Source of the DNA: Rhodospirillales bacterium
GTDB lineage: Bacteria; Pseudomonadota; Alphaproteobacteria; Micavibrionales; UBA1664
Length of the DNA stretch: 64,000 bases
Reading direction: 5' to 3'
Assembly: GCA_023898805.1 (NCBI GenBank)
Contig: CP060260.1
Span: forward strand, 1,116,001-1,180,000
Each line of letters starts with the position of its first letter. Positions within the stretch are counted from its first letter, which is position 1. Both the position numbers and the translations under genes were made by a program. Shown one piece after another: positions 43,570-53,978 of the stretch. The notes under the pieces were generated by a model, which did not search any database, was not told where the DNA came from, and was given only the letters and a program-made list of their open reading frames with translations.

Positions 43570-44448
43570 TCAAGAAAAAACCTGCAACCAAAACACTGCC
43601 AGCAAGATCAGCCCCGCATCGCGGTTGGATTTGAAAAAGCGCAGGGAACTGGCCGGGTCGTCCATGTCCCAGCGCCAGACCTGCCACGCGAAATGCAGCG
43701 CGGGCAAGGTCAGAAGCGGCGCGAAAACAGGGGTTGGCATGGCCATGGACCACAGCGCGATCGCCGCCGCGTAAAACCCCGCCACCCATATTTTGCTGCG
43801 ATTCCCGAACAGCCGCGCGGTCGATTTGATCCCGGCCAGCGCATCGTCCTCGCGGTCCTGATGCGCGTAAATCGTATCGTATCCCAGCGTCCAGAAGATT
43901 CCGCCGGCATACAGCCACAGCGCCGGAGCCTCCAGCCGCCCGGCCGCCGCCGCCCATCCGATCAGTGCGCCGAAATTGAACGTAAACCCAAGAAAAAGCT
44001 GCGGCCACCACGTAAACCGCTTCATCAGCGGATAGGTGACGACGAAGGCGAGTGAAAGTATACCCAGCGCGATCGCCTGCGTGCTCAGACTCAAAAGAAT
44101 CGCCGCGCCCAGCGCGAACAATACGCCGACCAGAGCGAACGCCTCCCGCCGGCTGGCCGCGCCGGTGACCAGCGGCCGCCCGCGCGTACGCTCGACGCTG
44201 GCATCGAGGTCCCGGTCCCACAGATCGTTGATGACGCACCCCGCCCCGCGCATGATGACAGCGCCCGCACCGAATAAAAAAAACAGATCCCAGCGCCGCG
44301 GATGGGCCAGCGCGATCGCCCACCATCCGGGCAAAAGCAGAAGCCACGTCCCGATCGGCCGATCCAGCCGCATCAAATGCGCATAAACCCGTAGCCTTGC
44401 CGACAGCGGCGCGAACCATTTCGGATTGGTGATGTCCGTATGCCCCAT
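43570..44448 (-). CDS. ubiA: 4-hydroxybenzoate polyprenyltransferase
   Basis: A 292-residue inner-membrane enzyme with about nine transmembrane helices that prenylates 4-hydroxybenzoate in ubiquinone synthesis. The first aspartate motif NDLWDRDLD (74-82, N-D-x-x-D-x-x-x-D) binds Mg-diphosphate. The second, YAHQDREDDALAG, lies in the later loop. RGRPLVTG downstream of motif 1 is typical. It starts 14 bp from the divergent kinase gene at 44463, so the promoters overlap coding sequence. Confidence 0.95.
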   Translation of the reverse strand: MGHTDITNPKWFAPLSARLRVYAHLMRLDRPIGTWLLLLPGWWAIALAHPRRWDLFFLFGAGAVIMRGAGCVINDLWDRDLDASVERTRGRPLVTGAASRREAFALVGVLFALGAAILLSLSTQAIALGILSLAFVVTYPLMKRFTWWPQLFLGFTFNFGALIGWAAAAGRLEAPALWLYAGGIFWTLGYDTIYAHQDREDDALAGIKSTARLFGNRSKIWVAGFYAAAIALWSMAMPTPVFAPLLTLPALHFAWQVWRWDMDDPASSLRFFKSNRDAGLILLAVFWLQVFS

Positions 44449-44462
44449 GCTATACCCCTAGC

Positions 44463-45314
44463 ATGGAACTGGAGGCTTACCAATCGCGCTGGTCCTTGAC
44501 CAATCCGGTGCAACTGGCCGAAACGCCGACCAGCGCGCTGTACCGCGTGCGCCGCGCGGACGGCGGCGCGGCGGTCCTCAAGATTCTGACCGAACTGGGC
44601 CGCGCGGACGAGGCGGCGGGCGCCCCGTGGCTCGATTACATTGATGGCGATGGGGCTGTGAATCTTCTGGCCCATGATGACGGCGCGCATCTGCTGGAAT
44701 ATCTCGGCGGCGCCACGCTGGTGCCGATGGTTGCGGCGGGTGACGATGCGGGGGCCACCGCCATTGTCGTCGATGTCGTGAAAAAACTGCACGGACCGAA
44801 AAACAAATCCGTGCCTGTGGGTCTTCCAACCCTGCGCGAACGCTTTCGCGCCCTGTTTGATCGTCGTGACGACACATCGTTTTTCAGCCGTGGCGCACAG
44901 CTTGCGGAAACGCTTTTGAATTCTCAGTCCGAAATACGTTCGCTGCACGGCGACTTGCATCACCTCAATATCCTGCATGGTCCGCGCGGTTGGTGCGCGA
45001 TCGACCCAAAGGGGATTCTGGGCGACCCGCATTACGAACTGGCAGCCCTGTTCGGCAATCCGCACGGTATGCCGCATCTGACCGATGATCCTGCGCGGGC
45101 GTGTGCAATGGTGGCACAATGCGCGCAGGCGCTGGGGCTGGATTCAGGCCGGATTCTGGCGTTTGCGGCGGCGCAATCCGCGCTTTCTGCGGCATGGAAT
45201 TTGATGGATGGGTTGGACCCGGCGCATGACTTTGCCTTGGGTCGGGTTCTTTTCGGTTTGATCGATGCGCCCGCGGCGCACAAGGCAGGCAGAAACTATG
45301 GACGATCTTTATAA
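44463..45314 (+). CDS. APH(6)/hydroxyurea-type phosphotransferase family protein
   Basis: A 283-residue kinase-like protein of the aminoglycoside/hydroxyurea phosphotransferase family. K40 (AAVLKIL) is the ATP lysine, HGDLHHLN (162-169) is the catalytic loop with D164, and AIDPKG (179-184) the Mg2+-binding segment. In this family substrates range from streptomycin to unknown metabolites, so resistance cannot be assumed. The start lies 14 bp from ubiA. TATACC at 44451-44456 sits 6 nt before the ATG, the place of a -10 element for a leaderless message, with TTGGTG at 44426-44431 as a poor -35. It overlaps rsmE by 17 bp. Confidence 0.85.
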   Translation: MELEAYQSRWSLTNPVQLAETPTSALYRVRRADGGAAVLKILTELGRADEAAGAPWLDYIDGDGAVNLLAHDDGAHLLEYLGGATLVPMVAAGDDAGATAIVVDVVKKLHGPKNKSVPVGLPTLRERFRALFDRRDDTSFFSRGAQLAETLLNSQSEIRSLHGDLHHLNILHGPRGWCAIDPKGILGDPHYELAALFGNPHGMPHLTDDPARACAMVAQCAQALGLDSGRILAFAAAQSALSAAWNLMDGLDPAHDFALGRVLFGLIDAPAAHKAGRNYGRSL

Positions 45315-46008
45315 ATACCCGCGCGTTTATGTGGATGCGCCGCTGGCGGCAGGTGCGGATCTGACGCTCGATGCCGATCATGCGCACCACCTGCGCGTGG
45401 TGCTGCGCCGGGGTGACGGCGACCGCATTCGCCTGTTCAACGGACGGAATGGCGAATTTCTGGCCGCGCTTGTCTGCGCCGGCAAACGCGACGTGGTCGC
45501 GCGCATCGAAACCGGCTTGCGGTCCTTCGTACCGCGCACCCGCCGCCTGCGCCTGTTTTTCGCGCCGTTGAAAAAGGACCGTATGGACGCATTGATCGAT
45601 TGCGCGGTGCAGCTCGACGCCACCGATCTTCACCCCGTGCTGACCGAACGGACCGAAGTGCGGGAACTGAAATCCGACAAACTAGCCGCCCATATCCGTG
45701 ACGCTGCCCAGCAATGCGAGCGCATGGACCTGCCGGTGCTGCACGCGCTTGCCCCGCTGGACCGCGCGTTGGCGGGGCTTGACTGCCCGCTTTTTGCCGG
45801 GGTGGAGCGTTGCGACCTCAAACCCCTGCGCGACATGCTGGTGCCCGCAGGGGACGCGGCCGCGCTGGTGGGGCCGGTCGGCGGCTGGACGCAGGGCGAA
45901 CGCGCGATGTTGCTGGAACGCCCGGGCATCGTGCCGGTCACGCTCGGCCCCAACGTGCTGCGCGCGGAAACGGCGGTCGCGGCGATGCTTACCCGGCTGG
46001 CGTCATGA
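45298..46008 (+). CDS. rsmE: 16S rRNA m3U1498 methyltransferase
   Basis: A 236-residue SPOUT-class methyltransferase acting on U1498 of 16S rRNA. It opens YKYPRVYVDAPL, with an N-terminal PUA-like part up to about 70. The C-terminal trefoil knot is LVGPVGGWTQGER (GPEGG-type SAM loop) and VTLGPNVLRAETAVAAML (LGxxxLRxET). It starts inside the preceding kinase gene (17-bp overlap) and ends inside the convergent MAPEG gene (20-bp overlap). The frame extends to 45265 but ATG 45298 fits the family. Confidence 0.95.
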   Translation: MDDLYKYPRVYVDAPLAAGADLTLDADHAHHLRVVLRRGDGDRIRLFNGRNGEFLAALVCAGKRDVVARIETGLRSFVPRTRRLRLFFAPLKKDRMDALIDCAVQLDATDLHPVLTERTEVRELKSDKLAAHIRDAAQQCERMDLPVLHALAPLDRALAGLDCPLFAGVERCDLKPLRDMLVPAGDAAALVGPVGGWTQGERAMLLERPGIVPVTLGPNVLRAETAVAAMLTRLAS

Positions 46009-46381
46009 ATGTCGTGCCATCAAGGATCAACGCGATACCCAGACCCGCCATCAGCCCCAGCGTCAATACAGTGCCGATGGCGCGCGCGGGCATGATGTCG
46101 CGCTTGAGGCCGAGTATGTGCAAAAACCGTCCGGCCAGCAGGATGACCCCGACGCCATGCAGCACATACAGGCTGCCCGCCTGTAATTCATATAACCCCA
46201 TCAGCAACAGGGTAAACGGCGCGTATTCCGCGAAATTCCCATGCGTACGTACCGTACGTATCAATGCCGTGTCGCCATTATCGCCGAATGACACGCCCAG
46301 ACGGATGCGCGCCCGCACCACCTGAAAGCTCAACACCGCGTAAACCAGCGCCAGTATCCCCGCATACAAACCTGTAACCAT
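45989..46381 (-). CDS. MAPEG-family membrane protein
   Basis: A 130-residue protein with four transmembrane helices typical of the MAPEG family (membrane-associated glutathione/eicosanoid enzymes). Marks are RVRARIRLGVSFGDNGDTALIRTVRTHGNFAEYAPFTLLL (here 20-59), with the RxHxNxxEx3P motif, and a later GR..H segment. It could be a glutathione-dependent enzyme; bacterial members are mostly uncharacterised. It is convergent with rsmE. Its start is 56 bp from the end of tldD on the same strand, so it may follow tldD in the same transcript. Confidence 0.88.
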   Translation of the reverse strand: MVTGLYAGILALVYAVLSFQVVRARIRLGVSFGDNGDTALIRTVRTHGNFAEYAPFTLLLMGLYELQAGSLYVLHGVGVILLAGRFLHILGLKRDIMPARAIGTVLTLGLMAGLGIALILDGTTFMTPAG

Positions 46382-46437
46382 TTTTTCTCCCCTTTTTTGT
46401 CTATCCTTGTTTCATTCCGGCCTGGATGACTGTGAGA

Positions 46438-47871
46438 TCACGCGTCGGTGCCGCCCACCGTAAGCCCGTCCATCAAGACCGTTGGCTGGCCTACGCCGAC
46501 CGGCACGCCCTGACCGTCCTTGCCGCAGGTACCGATGCCATGGTCGAGCGCCATGTCGTTGCCCACCATCCGCACGCGCTTGAGCGCGTCCGCCCCCTTG
46601 CCGATCAGCGTCGCGCCCTTGACAGGCGCGGTAATTCGCCCGTCCTCGATCAGATACGCCTCGCTGGCCGCGAACACGAACTGCCCCGAAGTGATGTCCA
46701 CCTGTCCGCCGCCGAAATGCGGTGCGTATATGCCGCGCTTGACCGAGGCGATAATTGCCTGTGGGTCGTGCGGTCCGGCCAACATGAACGTGTTGGTCAT
46801 GCGCGGCATCGGTTTGTGCGCGTATGATTCCCGCCGTCCGTTGCCGGTGGGTTTCATGCCCGTCAGCCGCGCGTTCAGCCGGTCCTGCATCAGGCCTGTC
46901 AGCACGCCGTTTTCGATCAATACGTTGCGCTGGCTGGGCGTGCCTTCGTCGTCGATGGTGATCGATCCGCGCCGCCCCTCGATGGTGCCGTCGTCAACCA
47001 CGGTGACGTGTTCGCTGGCGACGCGCTGGCCGATCATGCCGCCGAACACCGAAGTGCCCTTGCGGTGGAAATCGCCTTCCAGCCCGTGGCCCACCGCCTC
47101 GTGCAGCATGATCCCCGGCCATCCTGGCCCCAGCACCACGTCCATTTCACCGGCGGGCGCGGGCCGCGCCTCCAGCGCTACGCGCGCCAGCCGCACCGCC
47201 TCGTCCACAGCGCCTTGCCAGCGTTTCGGGTCGGTGAACAGCGCGTAATCCGCGCGCCCGCCCCATCCTTCGTGCCCGCTTTCGATCCGCCCGCCGTCAT
47301 CCAGCGTGACACTGACATCCATGCGCACCAGCGGACGGGTGTCGGCGATGCGCGTACCGTCCGCGCGCAAAATCTGCACCACCTGCCACTGCCCCGATAA
47401 CGTGACGCTCACCTGCTTGACGCGCGGGTCGGCCCGACGCGCGTAATCCTCGACCTCGGAAAGCAGCGCGACCTTGCGCTCGAATGGCAGGGATTCAAGC
47501 GGGTTTGCATCGGCGTACAAATGCCGGTTGGTCGATGCCGGAGCCAGCGCCATGGTCCCCGCATGGCCGCCCGCGACCGCGCGCACGGTTTCCGCCGCGC
47601 GTTTAAGCGCGCCTTCGCTGATCTCGCCCGCATGGGCGTACGCGGTCAGCTCGCCCACGACCGCGCGCAAACCAAACCCCGCATGTACGTCGAACGACGC
47701 GGATTTCAAAACGCCGTCGTCCCGGCTCAGGAATTCCGAGGCGTCGTATTCCAAAAAAAGCTCGCCGTCCTCGCACCCTTCAAGAGCACTGCGCACCGTG
47801 CGTGCGGCCAACTCCGGATCAAGGCCGGTGCGGGTAAAGAACAACGTGTCGGAAAGGCTAAGGTCGCTCAT
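46438..47871 (-). CDS. tldD: Metalloprotease TldD
   Basis: A 477-residue member of the TldD/PmbA family. The metal-binding HEAVGHGLEGDFHRKGTS segment has H257-E258 and H262, the HExxxH motif of TldD. With TldE/PmbA it makes a protease that degrades unfolded peptides and matures some peptide products such as microcin B17 and PQQ-type precursors; no pmbA is visible in the window. The C-terminal barrel (MKPTGNGRRESYAHKPMPRMTN) is intact. It is divergent from the TerD-family gene with 93 bp between. Confidence 0.96.
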   Translation of the reverse strand: MSDLSLSDTLFFTRTGLDPELAARTVRSALEGCEDGELFLEYDASEFLSRDDGVLKSASFDVHAGFGLRAVVGELTAYAHAGEISEGALKRAAETVRAVAGGHAGTMALAPASTNRHLYADANPLESLPFERKVALLSEVEDYARRADPRVKQVSVTLSGQWQVVQILRADGTRIADTRPLVRMDVSVTLDDGGRIESGHEGWGGRADYALFTDPKRWQGAVDEAVRLARVALEARPAPAGEMDVVLGPGWPGIMLHEAVGHGLEGDFHRKGTSVFGGMIGQRVASEHVTVVDDGTIEGRRGSITIDDEGTPSQRNVLIENGVLTGLMQDRLNARLTGMKPTGNGRRESYAHKPMPRMTNTFMLAGPHDPQAIIASVKRGIYAPHFGGGQVDITSGQFVFAASEAYLIEDGRITAPVKGATLIGKGADALKRVRMVGNDMALDHGIGTCGKDGQGVPVGVGQPTVLMDGLTVGGTDA

Positions 47872-47964
47872 GCCATATCGCTCATTGTTGTGCCCCGAAT
47901 CCCTGTGCTAAAGTCGTGAAAACGACCTGATTCTAAGCCCTCGCGGCGGGAAGACAAGACGATA

Positions 47965-48570
47965 ATGACCGACAGAAAAGACAACCTCGACGATATCAAC
48001 CTCTCGGCCATGGATGCCGGTCTTAAAAAGCTGATTTTCGGCTGCGGCTGGGAATTTCCGGCCATCGACACCGAAAAGCCGGATGTCGATCTATGCTGCT
48101 TTCTGCTTGGCCGCGACGGCATCACCCGCGAGGACGAGGATTTTATCTTCTACAACAACATGCAAGGCGCGGAGCTGGCGGTGAAGCATTTGGGCGACAA
48201 CCGGCCCGACATCGAGGGGCCGGTGGATGGCGGCGGGGATAACGAGGCGGTGATGGTCGACCTGACCAACCTGTCCTTCGACGTCTGGCGCATCGTCTTC
48301 GTCGCCGCGATCTATCAGGGCAATGACCGCGACCAAAGTTTCAGCCAGATCAAGGCCCTGACCGCACGCGTCGAAAACGCAGATTCCGGGGCGGAACTGC
48401 ACCGCATCGTCATTCCCGGCACGCGCGTGCCCGATGCGACGGCGGTCAAAATCGCCGAACTTTACCGTGAGGGCGTGCAATGGCACATCCACCCGCTTTG
48501 TGAGCCTGCGCTTGGCGGCCTTGCCGAAATCGCCCGCGCCTACGGGCTTCAGATTTCCTCGACGACCTAA
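47965..48570 (+). CDS. terD: TerD-family stress protein
   Basis: A 201-residue TerD-domain protein. The Ca2+-binding acidic loops show as DDINLSAMDAG (9-19), DVDLCCFLLGRDG and EDEDFIFYNN (40-65), and GDNEAVMVDLTNL. TerD proteins bind calcium and belong to tellurite-resistance and general stress systems, usually in terZABCDE clusters; here the gene is alone, without terB, terC or terA. It ends by overlapping, over 4 bp, a convergent gene of unknown function, and no clear ribosome-binding site precedes the ATG. Role inferred only from family. Confidence 0.88.
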   Translation: MTDRKDNLDDINLSAMDAGLKKLIFGCGWEFPAIDTEKPDVDLCCFLLGRDGITREDEDFIFYNNMQGAELAVKHLGDNRPDIEGPVDGGGDNEAVMVDLTNLSFDVWRIVFVAAIYQGNDRDQSFSQIKALTARVENADSGAELHRIVIPGTRVPDATAVKIAELYREGVQWHIHPLCEPALGGLAEIARAYGLQISSTT

Positions 48571-50015
48571 CGGAAAACCGGATGCATGCCCACGCCTAAG
48601 GGTTGGTCCGGTTCGGTCGGCAAATCGGCCAGTTGTGCCCTGATCTTTCCGGTTACGGCCCGAATTACGGGTTCGGCATTTTTGCCGTCATATAAATCCG
48701 GTTCCCCGGGGTTTTGAGCGTACAAATCGATCCCGTAAATTTCGGCAATCCCCTTGATGGCGCTGTAATCGTCCGTGACCGTGGATGCGGTGCGCTTGAT
48801 GAAATCCTCATCCAGAAGAGCGGCCAGATCGCCAACCGGCAGCATCGCCTTGATCGGCGGGTATTCCTGTACCCAGCACGCGGGGTCGCCGATGGCACAC
48901 AGAAAAACTTCGGCCCGTTCCGGGTCTTTCGACAATACCGCGACGCTGGCGGCAAACAGATCGACGCATTTTTGCAAAAGGCCGTCATATGGGCTGGCGG
49001 CTTTGTTGGCTGTATCCGAGAGCGACGAAGCTTCACCCGGACGAAATGCGCTCTTGGGCGATATCAGTCGCGAAATGGTCTGGCTTGCGATATGGTGGGC
49101 CCGTGCATCGGGCGCGATCATGCCGATCAGCCTGTCGAGAACCGGGAGCGCCGCCGTCACCTGAAAGGCGCTCCGGTCGGTCATGTGTGCGACGGCGTTC
49201 TCCGCGGCGTTGGGATCAAGTTTGTCCCAGATCGTCAGTGTGACCGGCAGCAATACCGAGGCCAGTTCGCGGGTCTGGACGCCGCCCATAAGCGTGTATT
49301 TGAAAAAAGAAACAAAGAAATCCTGCGTTTTTTGATCGGGCGATTTATCGGCAGCCAGCACATGCACATCGTCAACGAATGCGTCCAAAAATCCTTGCAT
49401 TTCCGCCTCTCGTACGCTGCCATCCTTGAGGAGGGACAATCGCAACCCGGCGCGCTGGTGAAGGTCCATTGCGGGATCCGCAAGGCTTTCGGCCTGCAAG
49501 GCTTCACGCTCGGACCGGGATAAGGAAAAATAGTTCGTAAAAAGACCGGCGCGGACAAGCCGAAACGCCGCATAGGGCGACAGCCTGCGCAACGCTGCGA
49601 AATCGCCATGCATGGCGTCCGCGGTGTCGGAAAAAACCGTGGCCGACATATTCTTGCCGTGCATCCGCATCACCTGCAGACGTCCATACAGCCGCTTGCG
49701 CAGACGCGTTGTGTCATCCGAGGACCGCATCAACGCGGCGCGCGCCAGTTTGATTTGTATGCGCATATGCTGGGTCAGGCTTTTTTGCGCGCTGCTCTGG
49801 CTGGCCACGAAACGCTTTAAGTTCTGCATGCGCCTTTTGGGCCGCAGCGGCAGCTCGAACACGACCCGGCGTTGCCAACCCGAAACGGGGCTGCCCACGA
49901 TCCGCGCCAGTCTTTGGTCGAATTCCGCGCGCGCATCCTCGCTCAGGCGCGCGACATCGCCGCGCACGAATACATCGACGCAAAAAGTCTTAAGCCATTC
50001 CAGATCGCTGTGCAT
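48567..50015 (-). CDS. Protein of unknown function, 482 residues
   Basis: I do not recognise this protein. It is all helical by appearance, without a signal peptide or membrane helix. A basic N-terminal part (FELPLRPKRRMQNLKRFVASQSSAQKSLTQ, about 53-82) is followed by SDTADAMHGDFAALRRLSPYAAFRLVRAG and SLSRSEREALQAESL. The long repeat-like helical region (EAEMQGFLDAFVDDVHVLAADK) suggests a HEAT-like or similar scaffold, but this is a guess. It overlaps the convergent terD by 4 bp and is 107 bp from guaA, divergently. AGGGGTATT precedes the ATG. Confidence 0.6.
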   Translation of the reverse strand: MHSDLEWLKTFCVDVFVRGDVARLSEDARAEFDQRLARIVGSPVSGWQRRVVFELPLRPKRRMQNLKRFVASQSSAQKSLTQHMRIQIKLARAALMRSSDDTTRLRKRLYGRLQVMRMHGKNMSATVFSDTADAMHGDFAALRRLSPYAAFRLVRAGLFTNYFSLSRSEREALQAESLADPAMDLHQRAGLRLSLLKDGSVREAEMQGFLDAFVDDVHVLAADKSPDQKTQDFFVSFFKYTLMGGVQTRELASVLLPVTLTIWDKLDPNAAENAVAHMTDRSAFQVTAALPVLDRLIGMIAPDARAHHIASQTISRLISPKSAFRPGEASSLSDTANKAASPYDGLLQKCVDLFAASVAVLSKDPERAEVFLCAIGDPACWVQEYPPIKAMLPVGDLAALLDEDFIKRTASTVTDDYSAIKGIAEIYGIDLYAQNPGEPDLYDGKNAEPVIRAVTGKIRAQLADLPTEPDQPLGVGMHPVFR

Positions 50016-50122
50016 AATACCCCTGTCTATTTTATGAAAAAATAACCGGGCTGCGCGCCCGTGTCAATTTTGCCCAAAGCCGCGTGCTTTACAGCCCTCT
50101 TGTAACGCTTTAAGTCCTGATC

Positions 50123-51679
<1,557 letters not shown>

Positions 51680-51759
51680 GGTGCCGTTTCTATTGCGCCG
51701 CACCACGGCATCCGTTAGTTTGACCCCGAAACCCAACGAAAAACAAAGGAAGCCGCGCC

Positions 51760-52362
51760 ATGCAAGCCGCAAACGCCAATATGCCCCAGCCCGCCCCGAT
51801 CAGCATCGTCAACACGAGCGTGAAGCCGTTCAAGGCCACCGCCTATCATAACGGCGAATTCAAGACGGTGACCGACGCCGATCTGCGCGGCAAATGGTCG
51901 GTGGTGATGTTCTACCCCGCCGATTTCACCTTTGTCTGCCCGACCGAACTGGGCGACGTCGCCGCGCATTACGACACCTTCAAACAACTGGGGGTCGAGG
52001 TCTATTCCGTGTCCACCGACACGCATTTCTGCCACAAGGCCTGGCACGACACCTCGGACACCATCAAGAAGATCGACTTTCCTATGGTCGGCGACCCGAC
52101 GGGTACGATCTGCCGCAATTTCGGCGTGATGATCGAGGAAGAGGGCCTTGCCCTGCGCGGCACCTTCGTGATCAACCCCGAAGGCGTGATCAAGACCGCC
52201 GAGGTGCACGATCTTGGCATCGGCCGTTCGGCCGCAGAACTGATCCGCAAGGTTCAGGCCGCGCAATTCGTGGCCGAGCATGGCGGCGAGGTCTGCCCCG
52301 CCAGCTGGCAGCCGGGTGGCGACACCCTGAAACCCAGCCTCAAGATGGTCGGCAAGATCTGA
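51760..52362 (+). CDS. ahpC: Peroxiredoxin AhpC (typical 2-Cys)
   Basis: A 200-residue peroxiredoxin that reduces H2O2 and organic peroxides. The peroxidatic cysteine is C60 in DFTFVCPTE and the resolving cysteine C179 in EVCPASW, spaced as in AhpC. It has about 13 extra N-terminal residues (MQAANANMPQPAP) compared with E. coli AhpC, with an AAAGGAAG ribosome-binding site before the ATG. No ahpF follows, so reduction may use another system such as thioredoxin. A strong hairpin follows 20 bp later. Confidence 0.97.
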   Translation: MQAANANMPQPAPISIVNTSVKPFKATAYHNGEFKTVTDADLRGKWSVVMFYPADFTFVCPTELGDVAAHYDTFKQLGVEVYSVSTDTHFCHKAWHDTSDTIKKIDFPMVGDPTGTICRNFGVMIEEEGLALRGTFVINPEGVIKTAEVHDLGIGRSAAELIRKVQAAQFVAEHGGEVCPASWQPGGDTLKPSLKMVGKI

Positions 52363-52380
52363 TCGCGCATAATCGAATAT

Positions 52381-52407
52381 CCATCGCCCGGTCAAACCGG
52401 GCGATGC
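52381..52407 (+). terminator. Hairpin after ahpC
   Basis: CATCGCCCGG (52382-52391) and CCGGGCGATG (52397-52406) form a perfect 10-bp stem with a 5-nt loop. No T-run follows, so termination may be weak or Rho-assisted, or the stem may stabilise the ahpC message. Confidence 0.55.
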
Positions 52408-52557
52408 CGTAATGCGCTTCGTGATCTTCGTGGTTAATACCTCCTTCAACATGGATTGCCGCGTTGGGCTTTGGCCCGCCGCGTAATGGCGAGTCATCAG
52501 GGCGCGGAGCGCGGCATTTCCATGGACATGGGCCGCGAATGTCCTATTCTGGGCGGC

Positions 52558-53946
52558 ATGCGCTATTGTTCCACCCGCTCCGACGCGGCGCCGATTGGCT
52601 TTTCCGATGTCCTGATGCGCGGCCTCGCGCCGGATGGCGGCCTGTACGTACCGGAAACCTGGCCCGCGCTGACACGGCCCGCGCAAGGCGCCGGATACAT
52701 CGAAACCGCCTTCAGCGTCCTTGCGCCTTTTTGCGCGCCCGATTTGAACCAGCCCACCCTTCTGACCTTGCTGGAAGATACATACACGCCACGTACAGAC
52801 GGGTTTTCGACACCCTTGGTCGCGCCGCTGCGCCGCCTTGACGACCGGCTTTCGGTGCTTGAACTCTTTCACGGTCCGACCCTCGCTTTCAAGGACGTGG
52901 CGTTGCAGCTTCTTGGCCGCCTGTTCGGTCACAACCTTGCGACCACGGGCAAAAAAATCACGATTCTGGGTGCAACGTCCGGCGATACCGGTTCCGCCGC
53001 GATCGAAGGTTGCCGCCACGCGGCGGGCGCCGAGATTTTCATTCTCTATCCCCATAATCGCCCTTCCGAGGTTCAGCGCCGACAGATGACGACCGTCGAC
53101 GCGCCCAACGTCCATGCGATCGCGATTGAAGGCGATTTCGACGATTGCCAGGCCATCGTCAAGACGCTGTTCGCCGATGCGGGATTTCGCGCGCGGCGGA
53201 ATCTTTCGGCGGTCAATTCGATCAACTGGGCGCGCATCGCGGCCCAGATCGTTTATTACGTACATGCCGCGTACGCCCATGCCCGGCCGGTCAACGTCAT
53301 CGTCCCGACCGGAAATTTCGGTAATATCTATGCCGCGTACGCCGCCAAAAAAATGGGCGCGCCGATTGCCCGGCTGGTCGTCGCCTCCAACCGCAACGAC
53401 ATCCTGCCGCGCGTGATCGAAACGGGCCGGATGGAGCGCCGCCCGGTCGAACCCTCGCTTTCACCCAGCATGGACATCCAGATTTCCAGCAATTTCGAAC
53501 GCCTGATATTCGACCTTCTCGACCGTGACCCGGCGGCGAGTGCGCTGGCGATGGGCGATTTTACGCGCGCAGGCGTGCTGGCATTGCCCGATCACGCTTG
53601 CGAAATTCTGCGCGAAAACTTTGCCGGTATGCGTTGCGACGATGCGCAAACCTTGGCCGCCATTACCGCGGCGAAACGCGATTATGACTATCTGATCGAC
53701 CCGCACACCGCCACCGCCTTTCATGCATGGAATGGGCTGAAAAACGAACTGGAAGGACCGTGCGTCGCGCTGGCCTGCGCCCATCCGGCCAAATTTCCGG
53801 ATGCGGTCGAACGCGCGACGGGAATCCGCCCCGCTTTGCCGCACGCAATGGCGGATTTGCTGGACCGGCGCGAGCGATTCACGGTCCTGCCCGCAGATTC
53901 TGACGCGGTGCGTGGCTTTATCGAAAAAAACACCGGCTTTGCTTGA
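52558..53946 (+). CDS. thrC: Threonine synthase
   Basis: A 462-residue PLP enzyme turning O-phosphohomoserine into threonine. The start MRYCSTRSDAAPIGFSDVL, then RGLAPDGGLYVPE, matches ThrC of the longer fold type (about 460). K112 (GPTLAFKDVALQ) forms the PLP Schiff base. GATSGDTGSAAIEG is the phosphate loop, and the SNRNDILPRVIETG segment is also conserved. The frame is open to 52456 but those 34 residues are not family-like. It is followed after 32 bp by yqgE on the same strand. Confidence 0.95.
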   Translation: MRYCSTRSDAAPIGFSDVLMRGLAPDGGLYVPETWPALTRPAQGAGYIETAFSVLAPFCAPDLNQPTLLTLLEDTYTPRTDGFSTPLVAPLRRLDDRLSVLELFHGPTLAFKDVALQLLGRLFGHNLATTGKKITILGATSGDTGSAAIEGCRHAAGAEIFILYPHNRPSEVQRRQMTTVDAPNVHAIAIEGDFDDCQAIVKTLFADAGFRARRNLSAVNSINWARIAAQIVYYVHAAYAHARPVNVIVPTGNFGNIYAAYAAKKMGAPIARLVVASNRNDILPRVIETGRMERRPVEPSLSPSMDIQISSNFERLIFDLLDRDPAASALAMGDFTRAGVLALPDHACEILRENFAGMRCDDAQTLAAITAAKRDYDYLIDPHTATAFHAWNGLKNELEGPCVALACAHPAKFPDAVERATGIRPALPHAMADLLDRRERFTVLPADSDAVRGFIEKNTGFA

Positions 53947-53978
53947 ATCGCGTCTTGCGGACGTGCGACACTGGAAAG

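Noticed and set aside
44463..45314. Acquired streptomycin resistance gene
   Set aside because: The family fits, but the gene is embedded between ubiA and rsmE with no mobile element and with similar composition, so a native metabolic role is as likely.
50016..50122. Purine riboswitch ahead of guaA
   Set aside because: The spacer of 107 bp does not show the conserved purine-aptamer core or its pairing loops.
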